22,875 nt of DNA. It comes from a virus. The stretch covers positions 1 through 22,875 of the IMG/VR virus record IMGVR_UViG_3300001533_001524; one strand, given 5' to 3'. Positions 15,043 to 21,933 of the stretch are shown in pieces. The notes under the pieces were generated by a model that searched no databases, was not told where the DNA came from, and saw nothing but the letters and a program-made list of their open reading frames with translations. Position numbers and translations under genes: made by a program. Numbering within the stretch: the stretch's first letter is position 1; every line of letters starts with the position of its first letter.

Positions 15043-16072
15043 AGTTAGCCTTGAAGCACAGATAAAAAACAGGGTATCCAAAAAACCGGTTAAAAAACCT
15101 GAATTTGAAGGTAATGATGAAATAATGATTTTAACTGGTTCAACTCTGTTGGATTTAGCTATCAGTGGTGGGCGTAAACGTGGTGGGGGAATACCCGGCG
15201 GTATTATGGTTGTAGGATACGGGCCATCAGGTACAGGCAAAACAGTTCTTGCTTGTGAAGTAGCAGGTTCTATTCAAAGGGCAGGTGGTGAATTAAAATA
15301 CCGTGATTCAGAAGCAAGGTTAGATGCTGGGTTTGCCAAACTTTTTGATTTGGATTATGAAAACATTGATTTAACACGCCCTAATATTATTCCTGATGCT
15401 TTTCAGGATTTATATAAATGGGAAGTGGATAATACAGTAATCAATGGGTACATAATTGATTCGCTTGCTGCTCTTAGTACCTCTATGGAAATGGATAATG
15501 ATGCAGGGGATAAAATGGGAATGCGTAGGGCTAAAGAATTTTCAGAACACTTACGTAAATGTGCAAGGGTAATTAAACAAAGAAACCTAATATTATTCTG
15601 TACCAATCAAATACGTGAAAACGCTGATGCAGGATTGTATTCCAGAAAAGAAGTAAACCCCGGTGGTAAAGCTATTGAGTTTTACTCCAGTTTAATTTTA
15701 CGGTTTACTTCGTTTAAAAAAATACGGAATGAAGTAAAAGTAAAAAACAAAATTGTAAAAAGGGTAGTTGGTATAGAAGGGGTTATTGAAGTGGATAAAA
15801 GCTCCATTTGGAAACCACACAGAACCGCCAATATTTCAATTTATTTTGACTATGGTATAGATGACATTAGGGAAAATTTAAAGTTCATTAAAACGTACAC
15901 AGGGGCTACTGTGTACTATGTAAATAAAACCAAATTAAGTCCCGCTATTGAAAAATCGATTGAAATGGTAGAGCAGCAAGACCTTGAAGAGGAACTGAAA
16001 AATCAGGTTATTGATTTGTGGATGGAGATTGAAAGTAAATTTGAAACAGAACGTAAACCAAAGAAGAGATGA
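15020..16072 (+). CDS. recA: RecA/UvsX-like recombinase
   Basis: Forms filaments on single-stranded DNA and carries out strand exchange. Walker A is GPSGTGKT (residues 68-75), the catalytic DSEARLD block is near 96-102 (E98), Walker B YIIDS lies at 144-148, the NQIRE region of loop 2 at 196-200, and NPGGKAIEFYSS at 213-224. These follow the RecA order at normal spacing. At 350 residues it is the size of bacterial RecA and a little shorter than UvsX. The start at 15020 overlaps the RHH gene by 23 nt, and the first 30 residues are basic, so a later start is possible. The stop overlaps the next start. RecA would act with the SSB and the SbcCD complex. Confidence 0.9.
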   Translation: MVKRTRTKVSLEAQIKNRVSKKPVKKPEFEGNDEIMILTGSTLLDLAISGGRKRGGGIPGGIMVVGYGPSGTGKTVLACEVAGSIQRAGGELKYRDSEARLDAGFAKLFDLDYENIDLTRPNIIPDAFQDLYKWEVDNTVINGYIIDSLAALSTSMEMDNDAGDKMGMRRAKEFSEHLRKCARVIKQRNLILFCTNQIRENADAGLYSRKEVNPGGKAIEFYSSLILRFTSFKKIRNEVKVKNKIVKRVVGIEGVIEVDKSSIWKPHRTANISIYFDYGIDDIRENLKFIKTYTGATVYYVNKTKLSPAIEKSIEMVEQQDLEEELKNQVIDLWMEIESKFETERKPKKR

Positions 16073-16242
16073 AAGTAACAGTATTTTGGAAAAACTATGA
16101 GGGTTCATCAAACTTTGTTTGCGATTCAAAACAAGTAAACGATAAATTCTGTAAATTATATGGAACAGGTAACGGTGATTTTAAAGAAGAAACCCTGATA
16201 AACCTGAATGAAATACGGTTTATAATCTTTAGTGGGGAATGA
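16069..16242 (+). CDS. Small hypothetical protein (57 aa)
   Basis: ATG overlaps the RecA stop (ATGA), and its TGA overlaps the next ATG at 16239, so it is tightly coupled on both sides. The product begins MKVTVFWKNYEGSSNFVC and ends NEIRFIIFSGE, a beta-rich pattern. No known family. The double ATGA overlap makes it credible despite its size. Confidence 0.6.
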   Translation: MKVTVFWKNYEGSSNFVCDSKQVNDKFCKLYGTGNGDFKEETLINLNEIRFIIFSGE

Positions 16243-16484
16243 AAAAGCAAAACATTACTCAATGGTTAGAGTGGCGTTACCCTGACCTGTTCCGTAATTT
16301 TAGAAGATTTGCAAGGGAACATGAATTATACTGTCCGGATAACGGAATACACGGTCAGGATTTTACGCTGCTTATTAAAATTATTAAAGATTACTTTTCA
16401 GAGTTTGGTTTAAACTATAAAAGTTTATGGCTTGATAAAGCAATGAAAAAAGGATTTGCACATATTAATATTTTATTGAGATGA
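16239..16484 (+). CDS. Small hypothetical protein (81 aa)
   Basis: Coupled to the genes on both sides by short overlaps. The protein is aromatic and basic (TQWLEWRYPDLFRNFRRFAR) and helical, with a second helix FTLLIKIIKDYFSEF. No catalytic motif. It lies in the RecA-RuvC cluster, so an accessory role there is possible. Function unknown. Confidence 0.6.
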   Translation: MKKQNITQWLEWRYPDLFRNFRRFAREHELYCPDNGIHGQDFTLLIKIIKDYFSEFGLNYKSLWLDKAMKKGFAHINILLR

Positions 16485-16732
16485 TACATACCAAAACAAA
16501 AGAAATTCCAATTGATGTGCTTGAAAAAAGTGAATTGGATATTATGCGAAGGGTAAAGTTACAGGCTGCAATAGAATTAATCGAACATTTTAATGATGCT
16601 GATTTAGATGCTGTTTTTAACATACAGGTAATCGATCCACGGGATAAAATTGCAGACAACTATCAAACAGATGTATTTAAACGATTGGTTAATTTAGGAC
16701 TTGTAGAAATAAAATTAAGCATAGAAGTATGA
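16481..16732 (+). CDS. Small hypothetical protein (83 aa)
   Basis: Overlaps the genes before and after (16481-16484 and 16729-16732). It is helical, with KSELDIMRRVKLQAAIELIEHF near residues 16-37, and carries no cysteine and no membrane segment. The overlap with RuvC suggests they are translated together. No family recognised. Confidence 0.55.
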   Translation: MIHTKTKEIPIDVLEKSELDIMRRVKLQAAIELIEHFNDADLDAVFNIQVIDPRDKIADNYQTDVFKRLVNLGLVEIKLSIEV

Positions 16733-17286
16733 AAAGAGTACGAAAACAAAGCACAGTAGGTAGTTTAAACATTCTTGCTTGTGACCCTTCACTTACAGCA
16801 TTCGGGTTTGCAGTAGTAAATGTAACCGGTGCAGTTTTGGAAACAGGATGTATTAAAACTGAACCACAACACAAAAAATTACGAACACGTGTAGGTGATG
16901 ATAGGTGTAGGCGAATTTCAGAATTAAATAACCAACTGCTTACTGTAATTAAAAAACACAACGTGCAGTACATAGTTAGTGAACAGCCTCACGGCAGTCA
17001 ATCCGCTGTATCTGCTGTAATGGTAGGAATTACACTTGGAATAATCCAAACCCTTTCAGATACCTTAAACATCGGTGTAGAATGGTATAGTGAAGGGGAT
17101 GCTAAAAAGGCTTTACTGAATAAAAACTCAGCCAGTAAAAAAGAAACTATTGAAGCTATTAAACAGCTTTACTCTTTAAAATGGGATAATGTAAAATACA
17201 AAGATGAAGCTATTGCTGATGCTTTAGCGGTTTTTAATGTAGCAATGAAACAAAGTAATGTGTTAAAATTAATGGCAGTAAAATGA
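16729..17286 (+). CDS. ruvC: RuvC-like Holliday junction resolvase
   Basis: Cuts four-way DNA junctions. The RNase H-fold catalytic acids are all in place: D19 in LACDPSLTAFG, E85 in VSEQPHG, and D159 and D164 in KDEAIADALAVF. The spacing and the length (185 residues versus about 173 in E. coli) are normal. The AxDAxA-type C-terminal motif is typical of RuvC. It follows RecA in a coupled series and would resolve recombination intermediates or branched phage DNA before packaging. The first 12 residues are basic and could be an extension. Start by ATGA overlap. Confidence 0.88.
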   Translation: MKRVRKQSTVGSLNILACDPSLTAFGFAVVNVTGAVLETGCIKTEPQHKKLRTRVGDDRCRRISELNNQLLTVIKKHNVQYIVSEQPHGSQSAVSAVMVGITLGIIQTLSDTLNIGVEWYSEGDAKKALLNKNSASKKETIEAIKQLYSLKWDNVKYKDEAIADALAVFNVAMKQSNVLKLMAVK

Positions 17287-17435
17287 AAAAAGTAATCGGT
17301 TGGATTTTAGTATGTGTTGGAATATTGATATTATTTAGCCTTGCTATTCCTTTTATTGGAATTTGGAATGTCTTACTGTTGCTTTTTATATTTATAACAA
17401 TCCCATTAGGAATATATTTAATAGAAACAAAATGA
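17283..17435 (+). CDS. Small two-segment membrane protein (50 aa)
   Basis: ATG overlaps the RuvC stop and the TGA overlaps the next ATG at 17432. Two hydrophobic segments are visible: residues 4-24 (VIGWILVCVGILILFSLAI) and 26-47 (GIWNVLLLLFIFITIPLGI). Only short polar ends remain. The basic N-terminus MKK suggests N-in, C-in insertion. It could be a holin-like or small regulatory membrane protein; nothing decides between these. Confidence 0.6.
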   Translation: MKKVIGWILVCVGILILFSLAIPFIGIWNVLLLLFIFITIPLGIYLIETK

Positions 17436-17713
17436 AAAAATTATTTGCACAAGGAGAATTTGTCTTAAATGATAAAAACGGTAATCCTATTCATGTAGGG
17501 GATACTGTTAAAATCACACGCCCTGCTTTTACAATACCAAAAACAAATGATTGGGGAGATTATGAAGTAAATGTAGAAGCATTAGAAGTAACAGGTCAAG
17601 TAAGAATTCACCTATCCAAAGGAATTGCAGTTATTGATGATTTTGGAGGTAAATATTTTCCTACTGTTACAAAAAACGCTTTAACCCCTTATGTTTGGGA
17701 ATTAATAAAATAA
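17432..17713 (+). CDS. Small beta-rich hypothetical protein (93 aa)
   Basis: The ATG at 17432, coupled to the previous stop, is preferred to the TTG at 17363. The protein is beta-rich, with a GNPIHVGDTVKITRP segment reminiscent of small SH3-like or KOW-type barrels, though no family can be assigned. It is the last gene before the promoter and RNA at 17715. Function unknown. Confidence 0.55.
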   Translation: MKKLFAQGEFVLNDKNGNPIHVGDTVKITRPAFTIPKTNDWGDYEVNVEALEVTGQVRIHLSKGIAVIDDFGGKYFPTVTKNALTPYVWELIK

Positions 17714-17714
17714 A

Positions 17715-17746
17715 TTTGGAAAGTATAAAATAATACCTTAATTTTG
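17715..17746 (+). promoter_or_regulatory. Strong Bacteroidetes-type promoter upstream of the structured RNA
   Basis: TTTG (17715-17718), 20 nt, then TAATTTTG (17739-17746). Every fixed base of the TTTG/TAnnTTTG consensus is present; it is the best promoter in the window. It starts right after the stop at 17713. Transcription should begin near 17751-17753, which is exactly where the first RNA helix begins. Confidence 0.72.
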
Positions 17747-17750
17747 TTCG

Positions 17751-18175
17751 TATGATATACGTGGTTTTAAATATAAGATTTTTTAGTTCTATTTCTTTAT
17801 TGAAGGGAATAACGTGTATCATAGATAAGCCTGTTTGCATTTTTGCAGATGGGCTTATTGCATTTAAAAATTTATCATTAAGGTTATGTTCGATATCTTT
17901 CCTTGCAATATTCGGATTCGCTAAAAAGATGGGAGCTTTCGCACACCGTTACAAACTCGTAAAAGTTTCTGCTCTGGTGAACACTTCCAACAGAAGACCT
18001 GATGTGTTGAGTTATCATGTAATGTGCTTAGGGATGGTTTTGTGTGTATGTAAGGCTTGTATCAGTAACGAAGATAAGGATAGATAATCCTATATTATCT
18101 ATTCCTCTAAAGCTGGTAAATCCACTGATTCCATAGTATCAGGGATAGAAAGTGTTTTGGTTAAAATTTAATTTT
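17751..18175 (+). ncRNA. Structured RNA of unknown class (about 425 nt)
   Basis: This 470-nt gap (17714-18183) has no credible gene but a chain of strong helices. Found by hand: 17751-17762 with 17812-17823 (12 bp, one wobble), enclosing 17791-17798 with 17803-17810 (8 bp, loop ATTG); 17825-17839 with 17844-17858 (15 bp, loop TTTT, three wobbles); 17953-17957 with 17964-17968; long-range CGTTAC 17947-17952 with GTAACG 18065-18070, closing a multibranch domain; 18078-18088 with 18094-18105 (11 bp, one bulge). The helix nearest the promoter begins at the expected transcription start. A T8 run at 18172-18179 may mark the end. No tmRNA, RNase P, 6S or group I intron signatures were seen. It could be a free RNA or a very long leader of the sbcC gene at 18184. 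The 3' boundary is uncertain. Confidence 0.72.
18078..18149 (+). promoter_or_regulatory. Competing helices at the 3' end of the RNA (possible switch)
   Basis: TCTATTCC (18098-18105) can pair with GGATAGATAAT just upstream (18078-18088) as part of an 11-bp hairpin. It can instead pair with GGGATAGA downstream (18142-18149; 8 bp, one G-U). The two pairings exclude each other, as in attenuators and riboswitches. This is a structural observation; no ligand or signal is known. Confidence 0.4.
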
Positions 18176-18183
18176 TTTTGAAT

Positions 18184-19224
18184 ATGATTAACAAAATTTC
18201 GATACAAAATTTTCAATCCCATAAAAATACTGAATTGCATTTTGACAAAAGTGTAAATGTAATCATCGGTAGTAGTGATAGTGGAAAAACAGCAATCATC
18301 AGAGCTTTACGATGGTTAATGTGGAACAAACCTGGTGGTGATTCTTTTCGTAGTTATTGGGGTGGGGATACGGTTGTATCTGCTAAAATAGACAAAACTG
18401 TTATTAGCAGAAGCAAAGGTAATTCTAATCTTTATGAGGTTGATGATACTCCATTTACAGGTTTTGGTACAAACGTACCCGATGAAATCCAAAAGGTTTT
18501 TAACATTTCAGAAATTAATCTTCAACAACAGCTTGATACACCGTTTCTTTTAACTGAAAGTCCGGGCAATGTAGCAAAGCATTTTAACAAAATTGCTAAA
18601 CTCGATAAAATTGATACTGCTACAAGTGAACTTAAAAGAAAGATTAATTCTATCAACACTACAATACGTGTAAAAGAGGAAAAGCTAAACAGCTATCAGG
18701 AAACTTTATCCACTTTTCCAGACCTTGATTTAGTTGAGGTTAAACTTGAGGATATTGAGGATTTAGAAATTAAACGAAACACTTTATCCAAAGATATTAG
18801 TTCATTAACACGGTTAATTGACAACATTAAAATAGTTAGGGAAAAGATTGAAGTGGTTCAATCAGAATTAATCTATGAAGATAAAATTAATAAATTAATT
18901 GAATCTGTAAATCAACGTGAACAGAAAAAACAGAAAGCTAATTCTTTACTTTCTATTTTAAATTCTATTGAAACTTTAGAACAGGAAATTACTGAAAAAG
19001 AAAAATTAACTGGTTTAGAAAGCAAGGTTAACAGTCTTATTGAATTAACAGGGGTTAAACGTACCAAATTAACCGTTGTAAACGCTTTAACTGTTTTAGT
19101 AGGTAAAGTGCTTACTATTGAAACAAAGTTGCTTAAAACGCAGGAAAATGTTTCTGTATTAAAGGAAAAATTTCATAAAGAAATGGGTGCAGTGTGTGTT
19201 TTGTGTGGAAGTAAATTAAAATAA
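18184..19224 (+). CDS. sbcC: N-terminal half of SbcC/Rad50-like ATPase, ending in a zinc hook
   Basis: ATG at 18184 is preferred to TTG 18178. The N-terminus MINKISIQNFQSH and P-loop GSSDSGKT (29-36) are typical of SbcC/Rad50; the Q-loop region (NLQQQLDTPFLL) lies near 112-123. A long coiled coil (about 140-330) follows. The protein stops right after CVLC (C338-x2-C341), the zinc-hook signature, with only GSKLK behind it. A whole Rad50 would continue into a returning coil and a second ATPase half; that half is the separate gene at 20718. Together with SbcD (19358) they would form a DNA-end-processing complex. The RNA at 17751 lies directly upstream. Confidence 0.88.
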   Translation: MINKISIQNFQSHKNTELHFDKSVNVIIGSSDSGKTAIIRALRWLMWNKPGGDSFRSYWGGDTVVSAKIDKTVISRSKGNSNLYEVDDTPFTGFGTNVPDEIQKVFNISEINLQQQLDTPFLLTESPGNVAKHFNKIAKLDKIDTATSELKRKINSINTTIRVKEEKLNSYQETLSTFPDLDLVEVKLEDIEDLEIKRNTLSKDISSLTRLIDNIKIVREKIEVVQSELIYEDKINKLIESVNQREQKKQKANSLLSILNSIETLEQEITEKEKLTGLESKVNSLIELTGVKRTKLTVVNALTVLVGKVLTIETKLLKTQENVSVLKEKFHKEMGAVCVLCGSKLK

Positions 19225-19230
19225 AACTAA

Positions 19231-19392
19231 ATGGAAAAGTTTAACAATTTTTTACGTAAGTATGAATGTGCAACAGAGGATTTATGTGATACGTGCTACT
19301 GGTCAAATGGGGAAATGTGTATCCGGCAATTATTAACTAAAGAAGAAATTAAAGAACATGAAGAAAAACATAAAGCAAGCAAAAAATCCTGA
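19231..19392 (+). CDS. Small cysteine-rich (zinc-binding) protein (53 aa)
   Basis: Seven nt after the sbcC N-half stop. It has four cysteines, C13-x5-C19-x2-C22-x7-C30, in a compact block (CATEDLCDTCYWSNGEMC) that would suit a zinc site, followed by a charged helix LTKEEIKEHEEKHKASKKS. Its 3' end overlaps the SbcD start by 35 nt. It sits between the zinc-hook half of Rad50 and SbcD, so it may belong to that complex. No family recognised. Confidence 0.6.
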   Translation: MEKFNNFLRKYECATEDLCDTCYWSNGEMCIRQLLTKEEIKEHEEKHKASKKS

Positions 19393-20227
19393 TGCTATTC
19401 TTTGTAGTGATTTTCATTTACGTGAGGATACTCCAATTTGCAGAACAGATGATTTTTGGGAAGCACAATGGAAAAAAGTAGATTTTGTTTCTGAATTGCA
19501 AAAGAAACACAATTGTCCGGTATTTCATGCAGGGGATTTGTTTCATCATTGGAAACCCTCGCCTTATTTACTTTCCAAAACAATCGAGCATTTACCTGAT
19601 GATTTTTATACTGTTTACGGCAATCACGATTTACCACAACATAGTATAGAATTAAAAGAAAAGAGTGGGATTTACACTTTGTGGCAAGCTAAAGCATTAA
19701 AAATATTTCAACAGGGGCATTGGAATAGTTTACCTGATGATATAAGTTGTGAAATAAAAGGAAAACAAGTTTACGTTTGGCATGAATTTGTTTATACAGG
19801 TAAAGAACTTTTTCCGGGGGCAGAAGGAAGAGCAAGGTCTATCATGGAAAAATATAAACAGTTTGATTTAATTGTAACCGGCGATAATCATCAGAGTTTT
19901 GTTTATCCTTTAGATGGCAGGTTGTTAGTTAATCCCGGTTCACTAATGAGGCAGGAAGCAGGGCAAATAGATTTTAAACCTTCTGTTTATTTGTGGTTTG
20001 CAAAGGATAATTCAGTTGAAAGGGTTTATTTACCAATTGATGAAAACGTAGTTTCCCGTGAACACATTATAAAAGTAGAAGAAAGGGATGAACGAATGGA
20101 TGCTTTTATCAGTAAATTAAATGATGATATACAAACAACATTAAGTTTTGAGGAAAACATTAAAAGATTTTTGGCTAAGAACCGAATGAGAAAACCAGTT
20201 AAAGATATAATAAACAGTGTACTTTAA
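19358..20227 (+). CDS. sbcD: SbcD/Mre11-like nuclease
   Basis: A calcineurin-type metallophosphoesterase of 289 residues. Metal-ligand motifs in order: SDFH (D18, H20), HAGD (D60), GNHD (N89-D91), VWHEF (H142) and GDNH (175-178; the usual GHxH first His is replaced by Asp). NPGS follows at about 192-195. This is the Mre11/SbcD core; the C-terminal capping and Rad50-binding helices are short (about 235-289). It would cut DNA ends and hairpins together with the split SbcC. The start overlaps the small cysteine-rich gene in another frame. The replacement in the last motif also occurs in some phage enzymes as I recall, but its effect here is unknown. Confidence 0.85.
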   Translation: MKKNIKQAKNPDAILCSDFHLREDTPICRTDDFWEAQWKKVDFVSELQKKHNCPVFHAGDLFHHWKPSPYLLSKTIEHLPDDFYTVYGNHDLPQHSIELKEKSGIYTLWQAKALKIFQQGHWNSLPDDISCEIKGKQVYVWHEFVYTGKELFPGAEGRARSIMEKYKQFDLIVTGDNHQSFVYPLDGRLLVNPGSLMRQEAGQIDFKPSVYLWFAKDNSVERVYLPIDENVVSREHIIKVEERDERMDAFISKLNDDIQTTLSFEENIKRFLAKNRMRKPVKDIINSVL

Positions 20228-20240
20228 AACTAATTTAAAA

Positions 20241-20483
20241 ATGAGAACAAGAAAAATGAGACAAGAAAGTTTTCCGTTAAGGACAGAGATTGAAAATGAT
20301 GTAGTAGCTTTTAACAATGTGTTAAAACGTGGAATCAAATGTATGCCGTTGTATGAGTTACTATGCAACTGCCATCCTCTTTATCGTGCTGATTATGCAC
20401 GTAAACTTCAAAAAGAAGACCGTATAAGTGAAACTGTAATGAAAGAATTTACATCAAAACAACCGTTACACGAAACAATTTAG
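20241..20483 (+). CDS. Small hypothetical protein (80 aa)
   Basis: ATG at 20241 is preferred to GTG 20217, which overlaps sbcD. The protein has a basic N-terminus MRTRKMRQ and a helical body with several cysteines (IKCMPLYELLCNCHPL), and it ends TSKQPLHETI. It is one of two small genes between SbcD and the C-half of Rad50. No family recognised. Confidence 0.55.
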   Translation: MRTRKMRQESFPLRTEIENDVVAFNNVLKRGIKCMPLYELLCNCHPLYRADYARKLQKEDRISETVMKEFTSKQPLHETI

Positions 20484-20485
20484 TT

Positions 20486-20728
20486 ATGAAAGAACAAGAA
20501 TTATTTGAATTAAAAGAGGAAATTGAAGAATCTAAACAAGAGTTAGCTGAACTGAAAGGTGAAAAACAAGCATTGATGAAAAGGTTAATTGAGGAATGGG
20601 GCTGTAAAACAACCAAAGCAGCCAGAAAAACACTTGATGAAATGAAAACTGAATTGGAAACAATCACTTCTAATATTAACAGTGGTTTAGAAGAACTTGA
20701 ATTAATGCTTGAATCGAATGGAAACTAA
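20486..20728 (+). CDS. Coiled-coil protein between sbcD and the Rad50 C-half (80 aa)
   Basis: Nearly the whole sequence is heptad-repeat coiled coil rich in Glu, Lys and Leu (FELKEEIEESKQELAELKGE near residues 6-25), with one Cys at about 40. It starts 2 nt after the previous stop and overlaps the 20718 gene. The C-half of Rad50 has a much shorter coil (about 65 residues) than the N-half (about 190). So this protein could supply part of the missing return coil, or pair with it; that is inference. Confidence 0.65.
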   Translation: MKEQELFELKEEIEESKQELAELKGEKQALMKRLIEEWGCKTTKAARKTLDEMKTELETITSNINSGLEELELMLESNGN

Positions 20729-21329
20729 AACCGTCAGGGCTAAATTAGAACGTTTTAAAGGGGCTAAAGAATCAGTAATGAAAAACATTAGCTCTACCGG
20801 CAAAGAGCTTGCAGAGGTGCGTAAAAGCCTTAAATACCATGAACAGGCAAAAGAAGTGATTAAGCAGGTGGGTTTAGCTACCCAACAGCAATTACAATAT
20901 CACATCAGCGATATTACAACACTTGCACTTGAAAGTATTTTTGACAACGCTTATAAGTTAGAAGCTGAATTTGTTGAACGAAGGGATAAAACAGAATGTG
21001 ATTTGATGTTTGTACGTGATGGGGAGTATTTAGACCCCATCACTGCAAGCGGTGGGGGTGCAGTTGATGTGGCTTCTTTTGCTTTACGAATTGCAAGCTG
21101 GAGTATGGAATACCCACGTTTACGAAATGTGATTATCCTTGATGAACCTATGCGTTTTCTTAGTGAAGATTTACAGGAAAAAGCAAGTAAAATGATTAAA
21201 GAATTATCCGATAAGTTAGGAATCCAATTTTTGTTAATCACGCATGAGCAAGAATTAACTACTTATGCAGATAAAGTATTTGAAGTAAGAATTAAAAAAG
21301 GAATTAGTAAAGTAATTGAAAAACAATAA
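20718..21329 (+). CDS. sbcC: C-terminal half of SbcC/Rad50-like ATPase
   Basis: ATG at 20718 is preferred to TTG 20709. After a coil (about 1-65) come the ABC signature SGGGAVD (111-117), Walker B VIILDEP (138-144), the D-loop region MRFLSED and the switch His in LLITHEQE (H176). These are the second-half elements of SbcC/Rad50; no P-loop and no zinc hook are present. It must combine with the 18184 product, which brings Walker A and the hook, to form an ATPase site. Splitting at the hook keeps each half a natural folding unit. The genes are separated by about 1.5 kb holding SbcD and three small genes, so a recent single frameshift is excluded. Confidence 0.87.
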   Translation: METKTVRAKLERFKGAKESVMKNISSTGKELAEVRKSLKYHEQAKEVIKQVGLATQQQLQYHISDITTLALESIFDNAYKLEAEFVERRDKTECDLMFVRDGEYLDPITASGGGAVDVASFALRIASWSMEYPRLRNVIILDEPMRFLSEDLQEKASKMIKELSDKLGIQFLLITHEQELTTYADKVFEVRIKKGISKVIEKQ

Positions 21330-21333
21330 AACT

Positions 21334-21525
21334 ATGTTAGCAGATAAAAGAGAATTAAATATGCAGTTTCACAGGGAAACAGGAATACGAATTGATTCAA
21401 ATACTATTTCAGATTCGGTGATTGAGTATGAAGTTGGTAAAGATGATAGTATTGAATCTGCTTATATCAGTGAAAATTTAGAAAAGTATATTAATTGGTT
21501 AGAAGAAAAACTTACTAAAAAATGA
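21334..21525 (+). CDS. Small acidic hypothetical protein (63 aa)
   Basis: ATG at 21334 is preferred to the TTG at 21316, which lies inside the Rad50 C-half gene. It starts 4 nt after that stop and overlaps the next start. The protein has a helical C-terminus YISENLEKYINWLEEKLTKK and is acidic overall. No family recognised. Confidence 0.5.
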   Translation: MLADKRELNMQFHRETGIRIDSNTISDSVIEYEVGKDDSIESAYISENLEKYINWLEEKLTKK

Positions 21526-21797
21526 CATGGAATTATAGATTATTAGCATTTGACGATGGAGATGATAAATATTTTCAAATCCATAGTGTTTACTATAAAA
21601 AAGACAAACCAGTATTATTTAGTACTACCGGTGCTGTTGTAGGTGGAAATAGTATTGATGGTATTATTTCTGAAATTAACCGGTTTAAAAAAGCATTAAA
21701 TGAACCTATTTTGCATTCAGGAGATAAATTTCCACAAGAGTTTAATTACGATGAATGGATTAAAACTAAAAAAAATGAAACGTCCACTACTAAATAA
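21522..21797 (+). CDS. Hypothetical phage protein (91 aa)
   Basis: ATGA overlap with the previous stop. The sequence MTWNYRLLAFDDGDDKYFQI, with a YDEW segment near the C-terminus, recalls a family of small proteins seen in phages and Bacteroidetes genomes, of unknown function. Its last 23 nt overlap the start of the broken gene at 21775. Confidence 0.6.
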   Translation: MTWNYRLLAFDDGDDKYFQIHSVYYKKDKPVLFSTTGAVVGGNSIDGIISEINRFKKALNEPILHSGDKFPQEFNYDEWIKTKKNETSTTK

Positions 21798-21933
21798 ACA
21801 AGAACGTTGATATTTAAAATATTTACCTAAAAGCACCTACGCCTGTTTTCTAAAACTATTCCTTACTCGTAGATTGTTTTTACGTGAATTACAAAGAGCG
21901 TTTACAGGGTATTATAAAAAGAAAGGGAAATGA
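21775..21933 (+). pseudogene. Small gene broken by an in-frame TGA
   Basis: ATG at 21775 opens a frame that continues 53 codons to a TGA at 21931-21933, overlapping the next start at 21930 in the ATGA style used across the cluster. A premature TGA at codon 12 (21808-21810) interrupts it. The downstream part reads as a normal basic protein (YLKYLPKSTYACFLKLFLTR, then RLFLRELQRAFTGYYKKKGK). TGA ends many genes here, so recoding is unlikely. A single base change (CGA, AGA or TGG to TGA) or a sequencing error would explain it. Confidence 0.55.

Noticed and set aside
17752-18087. 111-codon ORF over the RNA region
   Set aside because: Its ATG lies at the expected transcription start, so it would have no leader. 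Its composition (few acidic residues, many Cys, Phe and Ile) differs from its neighbours, and it runs through perfect stem-loops.
17751-18175. Known RNA classes: tmRNA, RNase P RNA, 6S RNA, group I or II intron
   Set aside because: No tmRNA GGATTCGAC/T-arm ends with CCA, no RNase P GAGGAAAGTCC core, no 6S-like single long hairpin, no intron P7 core or domain V was visible. A covariance search is needed to be certain.
21798-21929. A tRNA in the gap before the HTH gene
   Set aside because: No cloverleaf, T-arm GTTCGA or acceptor pairing could be found; the interrupted reading frame explains the stretch better.
21775-21933. UGA read as an amino acid
   Set aside because: TGA serves as the normal stop of many genes here (for example at 3735, 9924 and 16070), so general recoding is excluded.
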